From the NCBI GenBank assembly GCA_016861105.1, contig BOKS01000016.1, positions 1-64,000 of the forward strand: a DNA stretch of 64,000 bases. Direction: 5' to 3'. Positions 45,519 to 53,600 of this stretch are shown here, piece by piece. Source of the DNA: Betaproteobacteria bacterium. GTDB taxonomy: Bacteria > Pseudomonadota > Gammaproteobacteria > Burkholderiales > Casimicrobiaceae. The notes under the pieces are model-generated. The model made no database searches, had not been told where the DNA came from, and saw only the letters and a program-made list of their open reading frames with translations. Position 1 is the stretch's first letter, and each line of letters starts with the position of its first letter. The position numbers and the translations under genes are program-made.

Positions 45519-47078
45519 CTACCGGCGCGGCTCGTGGCGCACCACGAGCCCGTCCGGGCTGGCCTGCATGATCGTCAGCGTGCGTTCGTGGTGCTCGAGC
45601 CGCCAGCTCAGGAGCTTCTGCGCGTACTCGCGCACGCGCGAGCCGTACGAAGGATCGTCCGCCACGTTGCGGAACTCGTCCGGATCCTGCTCGAGGTCGA
45701 AGAACACGGGCGGCAACGAAGGGAAGTGCACGTACTTGTGGCGCCGGTCGCGGATCGCCGCGAAGTTGCACTGCTCCATCCGCAGCCCGAGCGCACGCTG
45801 CGGTTCCTGCGTCACCACGTCGCGGAAGTCGAACTCGAAGTGGACCTCCGTCCGCGGGTGCTGCGGCCCGCGGCCGTGGCAGTACGGCAGCAGCGACTGT
45901 CCGTCGCACGCCGGCGGAACGTCGGCGCCGAGCCAGTCGAGGATCGTCGGCATGACGTCGACGGACTCCGTGAAGTCGTCGACGATCGAGCCGCGGGTGC
46001 CGTCCGCCTCGCGCTCCGGCGCGCAGACGACCAGCGGAATGTGGAACGTGGCGTCGAAGTAGCCCTGCTTGCCGAAGAGATAGTGATCGCCCAGCTGCTC
46101 GCCGTGGTCGCAGGTGAAGACGATCAGCGTGCTGTCGTACTGGCCGCTCGCCTTCAGGTAGTCGATCAGGCGTCCGAGGTGAGCGTCGAGCTCGCTGATC
46201 ATTCCGTAGTAGGTGGCCCGCGCCTGGCGGACGTCCGCCTCGCCGACGTCGGACGCGAGCCCCCGTCCCGTGCGCCAGTACTCGAGCTGCGGCGTGGTGT
46301 CGATGAGGAACGCCGTCAGCGGATGCTGCGCACGCTCCTCGTCCTTCGACGCGCGCCGGACCGGCCGGGGCGCCTCGGCCGCGCTGTACATGTCGTGGAA
46401 AGGCTCGGGCGCGATGAACGGGGGGTGAGGGCGCATCGGCGCCACGTGGACGAACCACGGCCGGTCCTCGCGCACGCGCAAGTACTTGATCGCCTCGTCG
46501 ACGAGGAACGCGTTGTCGCTGTGCTCGCTGCGGAATCGCGCGGGCGCCCACGTCGGGCCGCGCCGGTCCGCGCCCGGGTAGCCTTCGACCGGCAGCCAGA
46601 AGTCGTGCGGCTCCGCCGGGATCGCGTAGCCCTTCGACTTCGCGTACGCCATGTACGTCGCCGCGATCGGCAGCCCCGGGGCGATCTCGTCGAACCCGGG
46701 CATGTTGCCGTGCTGCTCCCGCAGCGCGGGGTCGGCGGGCGCCCGACCGCGCGGATCGGGCGTGCTGCTGGTGTATCCGAAGATGGCGGGGCTGTAGCCC
46801 GCCTTGCGGGCCTCGAGCGCCACGTTGGTGTGGCGCGCATCGAGCGGGATGCCGTTGCGGACCACGCGGTGGTTCATCATGTACATGCCCGTCAGCAGCG
46901 AAGCGCGCGCCGGCGCGCACGGCGTCGCCTGGCAGTAGTGCCGCCGGAACGTGACGCCGTTCGCGATCAGGCGGTCGAGGTGCGGCGTCCTGACCTGCGG
47001 ATGCCCGAGGACGCCGAGCGTGTCGCCGCGCCACTGGTCGACGACGAACAACAGGACGCGCTTGGGCGCTTGCTTCAT
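45519..47078 (-). CDS. Sulfatase-superfamily hydrolase, phosphonate monoester hydrolase-like
   Basis: 519-aa alkaline-phosphatase-superfamily enzyme. The formylglycine motif is C54-A-P-A-R58 followed by ASLLTG; the metal-site aspartate is D14 (VVDQWRGD), with a further metal site in FTCDHGEQLGDH. MNHRVVRNGIPLDARH and GYTSSTPDPRG are close to known phosphonate monoester/phosphodiester hydrolases such as the Rhizobium PMH, and the length fits. It probably splits phosphodiesters, phosphonate esters or sulfate esters in the cytoplasm; no signal peptide is seen. Maturation needs a formylglycine-generating enzyme, not in this window. Confidence 0.88.
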   Translation of the reverse strand: MKQAPKRVLLFVVDQWRGDTLGVLGHPQVRTPHLDRLIANGVTFRRHYCQATPCAPARASLLTGMYMMNHRVVRNGIPLDARHTNVALEARKAGYSPAIFGYTSSTPDPRGRAPADPALREQHGNMPGFDEIAPGLPIAATYMAYAKSKGYAIPAEPHDFWLPVEGYPGADRRGPTWAPARFRSEHSDNAFLVDEAIKYLRVREDRPWFVHVAPMRPHPPFIAPEPFHDMYSAAEAPRPVRRASKDEERAQHPLTAFLIDTTPQLEYWRTGRGLASDVGEADVRQARATYYGMISELDAHLGRLIDYLKASGQYDSTLIVFTCDHGEQLGDHYLFGKQGYFDATFHIPLVVCAPEREADGTRGSIVDDFTESVDVMPTILDWLGADVPPACDGQSLLPYCHGRGPQHPRTEVHFEFDFRDVVTQEPQRALGLRMEQCNFAAIRDRRHKYVHFPSLPPVFFDLEQDPDEFRNVADDPSYGSRVREYAQKLLSWRLEHHERTLTIMQASPDGLVVRHEPRR

Positions 47079-47137
47079 GCCGGCACTCTCGAAGGACGAG
47101 GCGAGGTGGACCGCCGGACGGGCCTGGCGGCGTGGGG

Positions 47138-47157
47138 CGAAGTATAAGGAAACTTCG
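47138..47157. promoter_or_regulatory. Palindrome over the hydrolase promoter
   Basis: CGAAGT, eight bases, ACTTCG. On the minus strand a TATACT -10-like hexamer (47146-47141) lies inside it, about 60 bases before the hydrolase start. A regulator bound here would block that promoter. Confidence 0.45.
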
Positions 47158-47257
47158 CGAGCCCTCGCGCGGCGCGGCTTGCGGGCGAGGGCGAAACCGC
47201 GCAGGATCGCGTCGCCGGATCCGACGGAAACGGGGACCGGTCGCCGGTACCGACGTC

Positions 47258-48277
47258 GTGCAACTCGCCTCGATCCGTCGCCGCCTCGCCGATCTCGGCG
47301 CGAAACCGTGCCACGAGCGGGCCGTGCTGCGGGCCTGGCTGCACGGCCTGCCACTCGACCACGGCGCGCGCCGTGCCGAGACCTTCCTCCCGGCGTCCCT
47401 GCGCGCGGCGCTTCCGGCGCTCGCGTACGAACTGGCGCAGGTCGCGCGCCTGCGCGCCGCCCATCCGTCGGCCGACGGCGCGACCCGCCTGCTGCTGGAG
47501 CTCGCGGACGGCGCTGCCGTCGAGTCCGTGCTGCTCCCGCGGGGCGGCCTGTGCGTCTCGACGCAGGTCGGATGCGCCGTGGGCTGCACGTTCTGCACGA
47601 CCGGCCGCGACGGGCTGCAGCGGCATCTGGGCAGCGCGGAGGTCGTCGCGCAGGTCGCGCTGGCCCGGGCGCTGCGCGAGGTGCGCAAGGTCGTGTTCAT
47701 GGGCATGGGCGAGCCCGCACACAACCTGGCCGCGGTCATGGACGCGATCGACGCGCTCGCGGCCGACGGCGCGCTTGCGCACAAGAACCTGGTGCTGTCG
47801 ACGGTCGGCGACCGCCGGGTGTTCGAGCGGCTGCCGCGCGGGCCCGTGCGTCCGGCTCTCGCGCTGTCGCTGCACTCGACGTTCGCCGCCAGGCGCGCCC
47901 GCCTGCTGCCCCGCGCGCCGCGCATCCGCCCTGCCGAACTCGCCGAGGCCGGCGCGCGCTACGCCGAGGCGACGCACCATCCGCTGCAGGTGCAGTGGAC
48001 GCTGCTCGACGGCGTCAACGACGGCGAGGACGAAGTCGAGCGCCTGCTGCGCCTGTTCGCCGGCCGCTACGCGGTCGTCAACCTGATTGCGTGGAATCCC
48101 GGCGACGGGCTGCCGTTCCGGCGGACACCCCCGGAGCGCACGCGCGCTTTCGGCGCCGCGTTGAATCGCGGCGGCGTGCTCGCGAAGCTGCGCGACTCCG
48201 CCGGACAGGACGTGGAGGCCGGCTGCGGACAGCTGCGCGCCCGCGCCGTTCCGGTCGCCGTCCGGCGCGTTGCGTGA
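47258..48277 (+). CDS. RlmN-like radical SAM methyltransferase
   Basis: 339-aa enzyme of the RlmN/Cfr group, which methylates adenosine in RNA (RlmN: A2503 of 23S rRNA and A37 of tRNA). The radical SAM cluster motif is CAVGCTFC (CxxxCxxC), GMGEPAHNL follows, and the C-terminal AGCGQLR carries the catalytic cysteine. It is shorter than E. coli RlmN (384 aa). The GTG start is uncertain, as no good ribosome site is seen; longer in-frame starts exist. It may be a paralogue of the housekeeping rlmN. Confidence 0.85.
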   Translation: MQLASIRRRLADLGAKPCHERAVLRAWLHGLPLDHGARRAETFLPASLRAALPALAYELAQVARLRAAHPSADGATRLLLELADGAAVESVLLPRGGLCVSTQVGCAVGCTFCTTGRDGLQRHLGSAEVVAQVALARALREVRKVVFMGMGEPAHNLAAVMDAIDALAADGALAHKNLVLSTVGDRRVFERLPRGPVRPALALSLHSTFAARRARLLPRAPRIRPAELAEAGARYAEATHHPLQVQWTLLDGVNDGEDEVERLLRLFAGRYAVVNLIAWNPGDGLPFRRTPPERTRAFGAALNRGGVLAKLRDSAGQDVEAGCGQLRARAVPVAVRRVA

Positions 48278-48437
48278 TCGTACCCCCGCCGCACTCGCGG
48301 CGCGGAGCTTGATCCTCGTCGAAGCGGTGTGCGCCGGCAGGGGTCATACTCGGCCCGGCCGGAGCGGCATGCGGCGATGGCGATCGCCGGGGCGTTTCCC
48401 CGGGCGCGCCGCCCGGGTCACGAAGGGAGCGACCAGG

Positions 48438-49016
48438 ATGAGCACGGAAAAAGGGTTGCTGGCGAAGATCGGCGACGCGGTGGATGCGGCCCGCGAGAAG
48501 GTGCAGGACGTCGGGACGTCGCTGGTGAAGTCGGCCGAGGGCGCCGCGACGAAGGCGAAGCGCAAGGTGGAGCGCGCCGCGGCCGACGTCGGCCGCAAGG
48601 CCCGCGCCGCGAAGACGAAGGTGAAGCGCAAGGCGCAGGCCGCCGAGGTCGAGGTCGGCAAGGCGCTGGTCAAGGCCAGGCGGAGCGTCGTGCGCAAGGC
48701 GCGCGCCGCCGAGAGCGGCGCGGAGCAGGCCTACGGCAAGGCGACGCGCACGGTGAAGCGCAAGGTGCGCGGCGTCGCCGCGAAGGCGAAGACGGCGGCC
48801 GGGAAGGTCGAGCGCGCGATGGCGCCGAAGAAGGCCGCCGCCAAGCGCGGTGCCAAGGCGGCGAAGCGCGGGACCGCTGCGTCGACGCTGCGGAAGGGGG
48901 CGGCGCGCGTCGGGAAGGCTGCAAAGCAGGCGGGGACGGCGGTGCGCAAGGCGGTCAAGGCACCGCCGGCACGGCGGCCGGCGAAGCGGACGGCGAAGCG
49001 CACCGCCGGCGCGTAG
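48438..49016 (+). CDS. Histone H1-like Lys/Ala/Arg-rich basic protein
   Basis: 192-aa very basic, low-complexity protein made of helical AxKAKRKV-type repeats (KRKVERAAADVGRKARAAK, RTVKRKVRGVAAKAK), ending in a KRTAKRTAGA tail. Only the first 35 residues (LLAKIGDAVDAAREKVQDVG) are less biased. It resembles bacterial histone-H1-like/AlgP-type DNA-binding proteins that compact DNA. Composition alone supports the call. GGGAG precedes the ATG. Confidence 0.72.
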   Translation: MSTEKGLLAKIGDAVDAAREKVQDVGTSLVKSAEGAATKAKRKVERAAADVGRKARAAKTKVKRKAQAAEVEVGKALVKARRSVVRKARAAESGAEQAYGKATRTVKRKVRGVAAKAKTAAGKVERAMAPKKAAAKRGAKAAKRGTAASTLRKGAARVGKAAKQAGTAVRKAVKAPPARRPAKRTAKRTAGA

Positions 49017-49052
49017 CCGTCCGCGAGTCCCGGCGCACGGCTGCGTGAGGCG

Positions 49053-49883
49053 TCACGCAGCGGCTGCACCCGTCAGCGCACCCGCGACCGGCGCGGGAGC
49101 GGCGGTCCCGGACGTGCCTGCCTTAGGCTGCGGGGCGTGGTGCGCCTCCGGTGCCGTCGCCGCGAGCCGCAGGGCGAGCGCGCGCAGCAGGGCCGCGCCG
49201 TCGCCCTGCCAGGCGCTGCCGTGCATGCACGCCAGCGTCGCCGGGCGCGCCTGTGCGAGGCGCTCGAGCACCTGGGCGGTGTGCGGTGCGTGCGCGAAGT
49301 AGTCGAGCGGCGCGCGGAAGGCCTCGCTCGGGCCGAGGATGTCGCCCTGCGTGAGCGGCACGTCGCCCTTGCCCCCCTGCGTGAAGAGGTCGCCGCAGAG
49401 CAGCGTCGCGGTGGTCGTCTCGAGCATCAGCCCTGCGTCCCAGCCGTGCGGCACGTGCGGCGTGTCGTACCAGCGGACCGACCGGGTCCCGAGCGTCAGA
49501 CTCTCGCCGTCGGCCAGCGGGCGCGGCGGCCGGTCGGCGAGGTCCCCGATCGACACGATCGCCGCGACCTGGCCGCACACCGGTTCCGCGCGCGGCGCGG
49601 CCGCGAGCCAGTCGTTGAGCGCACCGCACTCGTCGGCCTCGGTGTGCGAGAACGCCACGTAGCGGAGGCGCTCGACGGGGATCACGCGGGCGAGCGCCTC
49701 GCGCACGGACGGGAACAGCCGGCGCGGTCCGGTGTGGAACAGCAGCGGCGCGTCGTCGGCGACCAGGTACTGGTTGAAGTTGAAGTGCCCGACGGGCCCG
49801 CCGATCTCGACGGGCGTGTTCAGCCGGTAGATGCCCGCGGCGATCTCGTCGACGCGGGTACGCGGGTGCGCTGCTGTGCTCAT
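49053..49883 (-). CDS. ODP-type metallo-beta-lactamase-fold protein (flavodiiron-like diiron domain)
   Basis: 276 aa. Metal ligands follow the flavodiiron pattern: HTEADE (H-x-E-x-D) in AFSHTEADECGALN, His in DTPHVPHGWDAG, Asp in LLCGDLF and His in LACMHGSAWQGDG. No flavodoxin domain is attached, so it is a stand-alone oxygen- or NO-reacting diiron protein or a sensor. The C-terminal 40 residues are Ala/Pro-rich. It is divergent from the sigma factor across a palindrome, suggesting co-regulation. Confidence 0.85.
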   Translation of the reverse strand: MSTAAHPRTRVDEIAAGIYRLNTPVEIGGPVGHFNFNQYLVADDAPLLFHTGPRRLFPSVREALARVIPVERLRYVAFSHTEADECGALNDWLAAAPRAEPVCGQVAAIVSIGDLADRPPRPLADGESLTLGTRSVRWYDTPHVPHGWDAGLMLETTTATLLCGDLFTQGGKGDVPLTQGDILGPSEAFRAPLDYFAHAPHTAQVLERLAQARPATLACMHGSAWQGDGAALLRALALRLAATAPEAHHAPQPKAGTSGTAAPAPVAGALTGAAAA

Positions 49884-49920
49884 CGGGTGTCTCCTCGGGG
49901 TGGAAGGGGGCAGCGAGGAG

Positions 49921-49947
49921 GTGTAACGGCGCGGCGTTCCGTTACAC
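49921..49947. promoter_or_regulatory. 27-bp palindrome in the divergent MBL-sigma gap
   Basis: GTGTAACGG, nine bases, CCGTTACAC: perfect 9-bp arms. In each direction TGTAAC is placed 37-70 bases before a start codon, like an ECF -35 element, so the two arms could be overlapping divergent promoters read by the adjacent sigma factor. A repressor operator is the alternative. Confidence 0.6.
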
Positions 49948-49992
49948 ATCCTCGCAGGCGGCGGGCGACGCGACCCGCCGCGCGAGGAGGCC

Positions 49993-50610
49993 ATGGGCGA
50001 GGTGACGCTCGCGTCGGCGCCGCGCTATGCTCGGCGCGTGGACGCGGAATCGGGGACCCCGGTCGAACCGGAGCTGGCGCGCCGCATCGCGGGGGCCCGG
50101 CCCGGCATCGACGCGCGCGCGGAAGACGAGCTGTGCCGCCGGATGGCGCCGCGGCTGCGCCTGTACGGGCTGCGCCACCTGCGCGATGCCCATGCCGCCG
50201 CGGATCTCGCCCAGCAGGTGCTGGCGATGACCCTCGAGCGTCTCCGGGCCGGCCGGCTGCGCGATCCGGACATGCTCGTGTCGTTCATGTTCGGCCTGTG
50301 CCGCCGCGTCGTGCTCGACATGCGCCGCACGCAGGCACGGCGCGACGAGCTGCTCGCGACCTACGCCGACGACGTGCCGGTCGTGGACGCGGGCGCGTCG
50401 CCGCGCCTCGACCACGACCGCCTGCGCGGCTGCCTCGAGCGGCTGACGGAGCGCGAGCGGTCGGTGCTCGTCCTGTCGTTCTTCGACGACCGGCCGGCCG
50501 CCGACGTCGGGCGCGAGCTCGCGCTCTCCGAAGGCAACGTGCGCGTGATCCGCCACCGCGGCATCGCGCGCCTGCGCGCGTGCATGGAGCAGCCCACGGA
50601 GGTGCGATGA
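49993..50610 (+). CDS. ECF-type RNA polymerase sigma factor
   Basis: 205-aa sigma-70-family protein with region 2 (about 45-110; HLRDAHAAADLAQQVLAMTLERL) and region 4 (about 140-200; LERLTERERSVLVLSFFDDRPAADVGRELALSEGNVRVIRHRGIARL). GGAGG precedes the ATG; a GTG at 50038 would trim a nonconserved leader. The gene downstream, overlapping by ATGA, encodes a zinc-type anti-sigma candidate. Confidence 0.92.
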   Translation: MGEVTLASAPRYARRVDAESGTPVEPELARRIAGARPGIDARAEDELCRRMAPRLRLYGLRHLRDAHAAADLAQQVLAMTLERLRAGRLRDPDMLVSFMFGLCRRVVLDMRRTQARRDELLATYADDVPVVDAGASPRLDHDRLRGCLERLTERERSVLVLSFFDDRPAADVGRELALSEGNVRVIRHRGIARLRACMEQPTEVR

Positions 50611-51179
50611 CGACACGATGCAGCGCCGCGCTCGACGACGCCACGCTGGAGGCGTGGTGGCTCGGCGACCTCGACGCGGACGCGGCACTGCGTGCCGACG
50701 AGCACCTGCTGGGCTGCGCCACCTGCGCGCAGCGCGCCGAGGCGCTGGTCGCGATCGCGCACGGCGTGCGCGACGCGATGCGGGTCGGCGCCGTTCGCGC
50801 CGTCGCCGGCGACGCCCTGCTCGAGCGCCTCGCGGCGAGCGGGCTGCGGCTGCGCGAGTACCGCGTGCCGTGGAACGGCAGCGTGAACTGCACCGTCGCG
50901 CCCGACGACGACGTGATGGTCGCGCGCCTCCAGGCCCCGCTCGCCGGCGTGACGCGGCTCGACGCGGTCGTGACCCGCAGCGTCGACGGCACGCCGGAGC
51001 GGTTGCGCGACCTGCCGTTCGACCCCGACGCCGGAGAGGTCGTGCTGATCCCCCCGATCGCGCCGATCCGCGCGCTGGGCCGCTCGACGTCGCGCATCGA
51101 ACTGGTCGCGCAAGCCGACGACGGTTGGCGGCCGCTCGGGACCTACACGTTCGAGCACACGCCGTGGCGGGAGGGGTGA
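50607..51179 (+). CDS. Anti-sigma factor candidate with zf-HC2-like motif
   Basis: 190-aa cytoplasmic protein. The N-terminus has H33-x3-C37-x2-C40 (HLLGCATC), the zinc anti-sigma (ZAS) signature, which can release the sigma factor upon oxidation or metal loss. The C-terminal domain (about 75-190) is beta-rich and resembles no known sensor at sight; it lacks a membrane helix. ATGA overlap with the sigma gene. Confidence 0.8.
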   Translation: MTTRCSAALDDATLEAWWLGDLDADAALRADEHLLGCATCAQRAEALVAIAHGVRDAMRVGAVRAVAGDALLERLAASGLRLREYRVPWNGSVNCTVAPDDDVMVARLQAPLAGVTRLDAVVTRSVDGTPERLRDLPFDPDAGEVVLIPPIAPIRALGRSTSRIELVAQADDGWRPLGTYTFEHTPWREG

Positions 51180-51326
51180 GGCGCGGGGCGTCGCGCCGCA
51201 AGCGCGTTGCGGTGCGACCCGGCGCGACGCGATCGCACGGGAGCATCCGGCACATCGCGTGTCGACGCAGGACGCACGTGCGCGACGAGAAACGGGGTCG
51301 GGCGGCACCGACCAGCCGCGTGGAGG

Positions 51327-52313
51327 TCAGTTTTCCGCGGTGATCCCCACCTCGCGGATGATCTGCGCGAACTTCTGCGATTCGCCCGCCACGAACGACC
51401 GGAACTCGTCCGGCGTCTGCGGCGACGGAATCGCCCCGCCTTCCACGATCGACTTCTGCATCGCGGGCGAGCCGAGCGCCTTCACCGCGGCTTCGTTGAC
51501 CGTGCGCAGCACCGCGGGCGGCAGGCCGGCCGGTGCGAAGAGGCCGAACCAGTTGTTGAGCTCGTAGCCTGCCAGCGCCGGCGTCTCGGCCAGCGGGGCC
51601 ACGTCGGGGATCGCCGGCACGCGCTCCTTCGAGCTCACCGCGATCGCCTTCAGCTTGCCGGACCGGATCAGCGGCAGCGCGGCCGCGACGCTGGTGAACC
51701 CCATCGTGATCTGCCCGCCCACGAGGTCCGCGATCTGGGGCGCGGCGCCCTTGTAGGGCACGTGCGTGATCTTCACGCCGGCGAGCTTGTTGAAGAGCTC
51801 GCCGTTGAGGTGCTGGATGTTGCCCACGCCGCTCGAGCCGAACGTGAGCTGGCCGGGGCGCGCCTTGGCCAGCGCGACGAGCTCCGCCGCGTTCGACACC
51901 GGGACGCCCGGGTGCACGAGCAGGACGTTCGGCGCCCGCGACGCCAGCGTCACGGGCTGCAGCTGCGTGAACGGGTCGTAGTTCATCGACTTGTAGAGGT
52001 GCGGGCTGATCGCGATCTCGCCGGGGCCGGACATCAGCAGCGTGTACCCGTCGGGCGCGGACGTCGCCGCCTGGTGCGCGCCGATCATCCCGTTGGCCCC
52101 GGGCTTGTTCTCGATCACCAGCGGCTGGCCGAGGATCGGGCGGACGTGCTCGCCGAGCAGGCGCGCCACGATGTCCACGCCGCCGCCGGCGGGGTGCGGG
52201 ACGATCACGCGGATCGGGCGCGCCGGATAGGCGTCCTGTGCGAATGCCGCGCGGGGAAGCGCGGCGAGTGCTCCCGCCGCGAGTCCGGCCTTGAGGACGT
52301 GCCTCCTTTTCAT
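51327..52313 (-). CDS. Bug/TctC-family tripartite tricarboxylate receptor (orphan)
   Basis: 328-aa periplasmic receptor with a Tat-like signal (MKRRHVLKAGLAAG) cleaved near AFAQD (about residue 26). Diagnostic segments: YPARPIRVIVPHPAGGGVDIVARLL, GQPLVIENKPGANGMIGA, FGSSGVGNIQHLNGELF and HVPYKGAAPQ. No TctA/TctB membrane genes are nearby, common for Bug proteins. AAGGAG precedes the ATG. It lies 98 bases downstream of lacI in the same direction, so it may be under that regulator. Confidence 0.95.
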   Translation of the reverse strand: MKRRHVLKAGLAAGALAALPRAAFAQDAYPARPIRVIVPHPAGGGVDIVARLLGEHVRPILGQPLVIENKPGANGMIGAHQAATSAPDGYTLLMSGPGEIAISPHLYKSMNYDPFTQLQPVTLASRAPNVLLVHPGVPVSNAAELVALAKARPGQLTFGSSGVGNIQHLNGELFNKLAGVKITHVPYKGAAPQIADLVGGQITMGFTSVAAALPLIRSGKLKAIAVSSKERVPAIPDVAPLAETPALAGYELNNWFGLFAPAGLPPAVLRTVNEAAVKALGSPAMQKSIVEGGAIPSPQTPDEFRSFVAGESQKFAQIIREVGITAEN

Positions 52314-52411
52314 CGTCGATTCTCCTTCGTCGTCGTTGGCCGGGGGTCCGGCGGGATGCCGCGATGCGATCGATTCGCGTGTCGCAGCACCGGTTCGCCG
52401 GGCGTCGATCG

Positions 52412-53485
52412 TCAGGTACTCTGCCGCACGCGAATGTCGAAGCCGACGTCGACGCGGCGATCGACGTCGGCCCGCCCGTCGATGCGCGCGAGGATCATCT
52501 CCGCGGCAATGCGCCCGATCTCCTGGCGAGGGACGTGTACCGTGGTGATCTGCGGCGACGTGGCGGACGCGATGTCCTGGTCGTCGAAACCCGCGATCCC
52601 CATGTCGTCGGGGACGCGGCGACCGCTGCGATGGCACTCGAAGAGCGCGCCCGCCGCCAGCACGTCGCCGGCAAGGAAGCACGCGTCCAGGCGCTTGTCG
52701 CGCTCGAGGAGCGCGCGCAGGGCCTCGCCTCCCTCGCGGAACCCGAGCGGCGTCTCCACGATCCGACGCTCGCTGACCGCGAGCCCCGCGTCGGCGAGCG
52801 CCGCGATGTAGCCGCGCCGGCGGGCGCGCGCACGGTCGTTGTGCCGCCACGGCGGACTGGCGAAGCCGATGCGCCGGTAGCCGCGATCGATCAGGTGGCG
52901 CGTCAGCGCCTTGGCGGCGTCGAAGTTGCTGAAGCTCACCAGCATGTCGATCGGATCGTCGCGCAGGTTCGCGCCCTCGACGATCGGAATGCCGGCCTGC
53001 ACGAGCATTCGCCGCGTCTCGGGGGCGCAGCGGTTGCCGTGCAGGAAGAAACCGTCCGGCCGCCGCGCGAGGAACGTCGAGATGAGTGCGTGCTGCGTCT
53101 GCGGCGTGGCCCCCGACTGCCCGAGCATCAGGTGGAAACCCTTGGCCTGCAGCGCGGCCTCCATCGACACGAGCGTCGCCGCGAACACCGGGTTGGCGAA
53201 CGTCGGGACGACGGCCGCGACCACGTGCGTCTTCTGCGAAGCGAGGCTGCCGGCAACGAGATTGCGCACGTAGCCGGTGGCCGCGATCGCCCTCGCGACG
53301 GCCTCGCGCGAGCGCGGCGAGACCATGTCCGGCTTGCTGAGCGCTCGCGACACCGTGATCGGCGACACGCCGGCGATGCGCGCGACGTCCTCCATGCGCA
53401 CCTGACCGCCCGGTCGATCCTGGGCGTCGGGCGCGGACGGCGCGACGCGGGACTCCGTGGATCCGGGCGCGAGGGGAAGGCTCAT
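52412..53485 (-). CDS. LacI-family transcriptional regulator
   Basis: 357-aa regulator. HTH MEDVARIAGVSPITVSRALS at 31-50 is followed by a periplasmic-binding-type effector domain (about 85-350; VVAAVVPTFANPVFAATL, PDDMGIAGFDDQDIASATSP). The first 30 residues are a Pro-rich leader of no known role, and the next in-frame Met (31) would start right at the HTH. Two AGCGCT-centred operators lie in its upstream gap, facing the TAXI operon. Confidence 0.93.
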   Translation of the reverse strand: MSLPLAPGSTESRVAPSAPDAQDRPGGQVRMEDVARIAGVSPITVSRALSKPDMVSPRSREAVARAIAATGYVRNLVAGSLASQKTHVVAAVVPTFANPVFAATLVSMEAALQAKGFHLMLGQSGATPQTQHALISTFLARRPDGFFLHGNRCAPETRRMLVQAGIPIVEGANLRDDPIDMLVSFSNFDAAKALTRHLIDRGYRRIGFASPPWRHNDRARARRRGYIAALADAGLAVSERRIVETPLGFREGGEALRALLERDKRLDACFLAGDVLAAGALFECHRSGRRVPDDMGIAGFDDQDIASATSPQITTVHVPRQEIGRIAAEMILARIDGRADVDRRVDVGFDIRVRQST

Positions 53486-53505
53486 CGAGGATTGACGGCG
53501 GTCGT

Positions 53506-53538
53506 TGATAGCGCTAGCATTGTATGACAGCGCTACCA
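53506..53538. promoter_or_regulatory. Tandem LacI-type operators
   Basis: TGATAGCGCTAGCA (53506-53519) and TGACAGCGCTACCA (53525-53538): two sites centred on AGCGCT, 19 bases apart (centre to centre), the usual core of LacI-family sites. They lie between divergent lacI and the TAXI receptor gene. Confidence 0.7.
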
Positions 53539-53547
53539 TCCGAACAA
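53519..53547 (-). promoter_or_regulatory. lacI promoter overlapping its operators
   Basis: On the minus strand TTGTTC (53547-53542), 17 bases, TACAAT (53524-53519). The second operator lies between the two boxes and the first lies just downstream of the -10, which fits autorepression. Confidence 0.55.
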
Positions 53548-53600
53548 GTCCCGCGCTGATCAGACGCCACCAAGTCCGCATCGCACAGGAGGAGTTCGGC

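Noticed and set aside
52314..52411. Possible extra small gene between the Bug and LacI genes
   Set aside because: Too short, no ribosome site with a convincing start; it fits the Bug gene leader.
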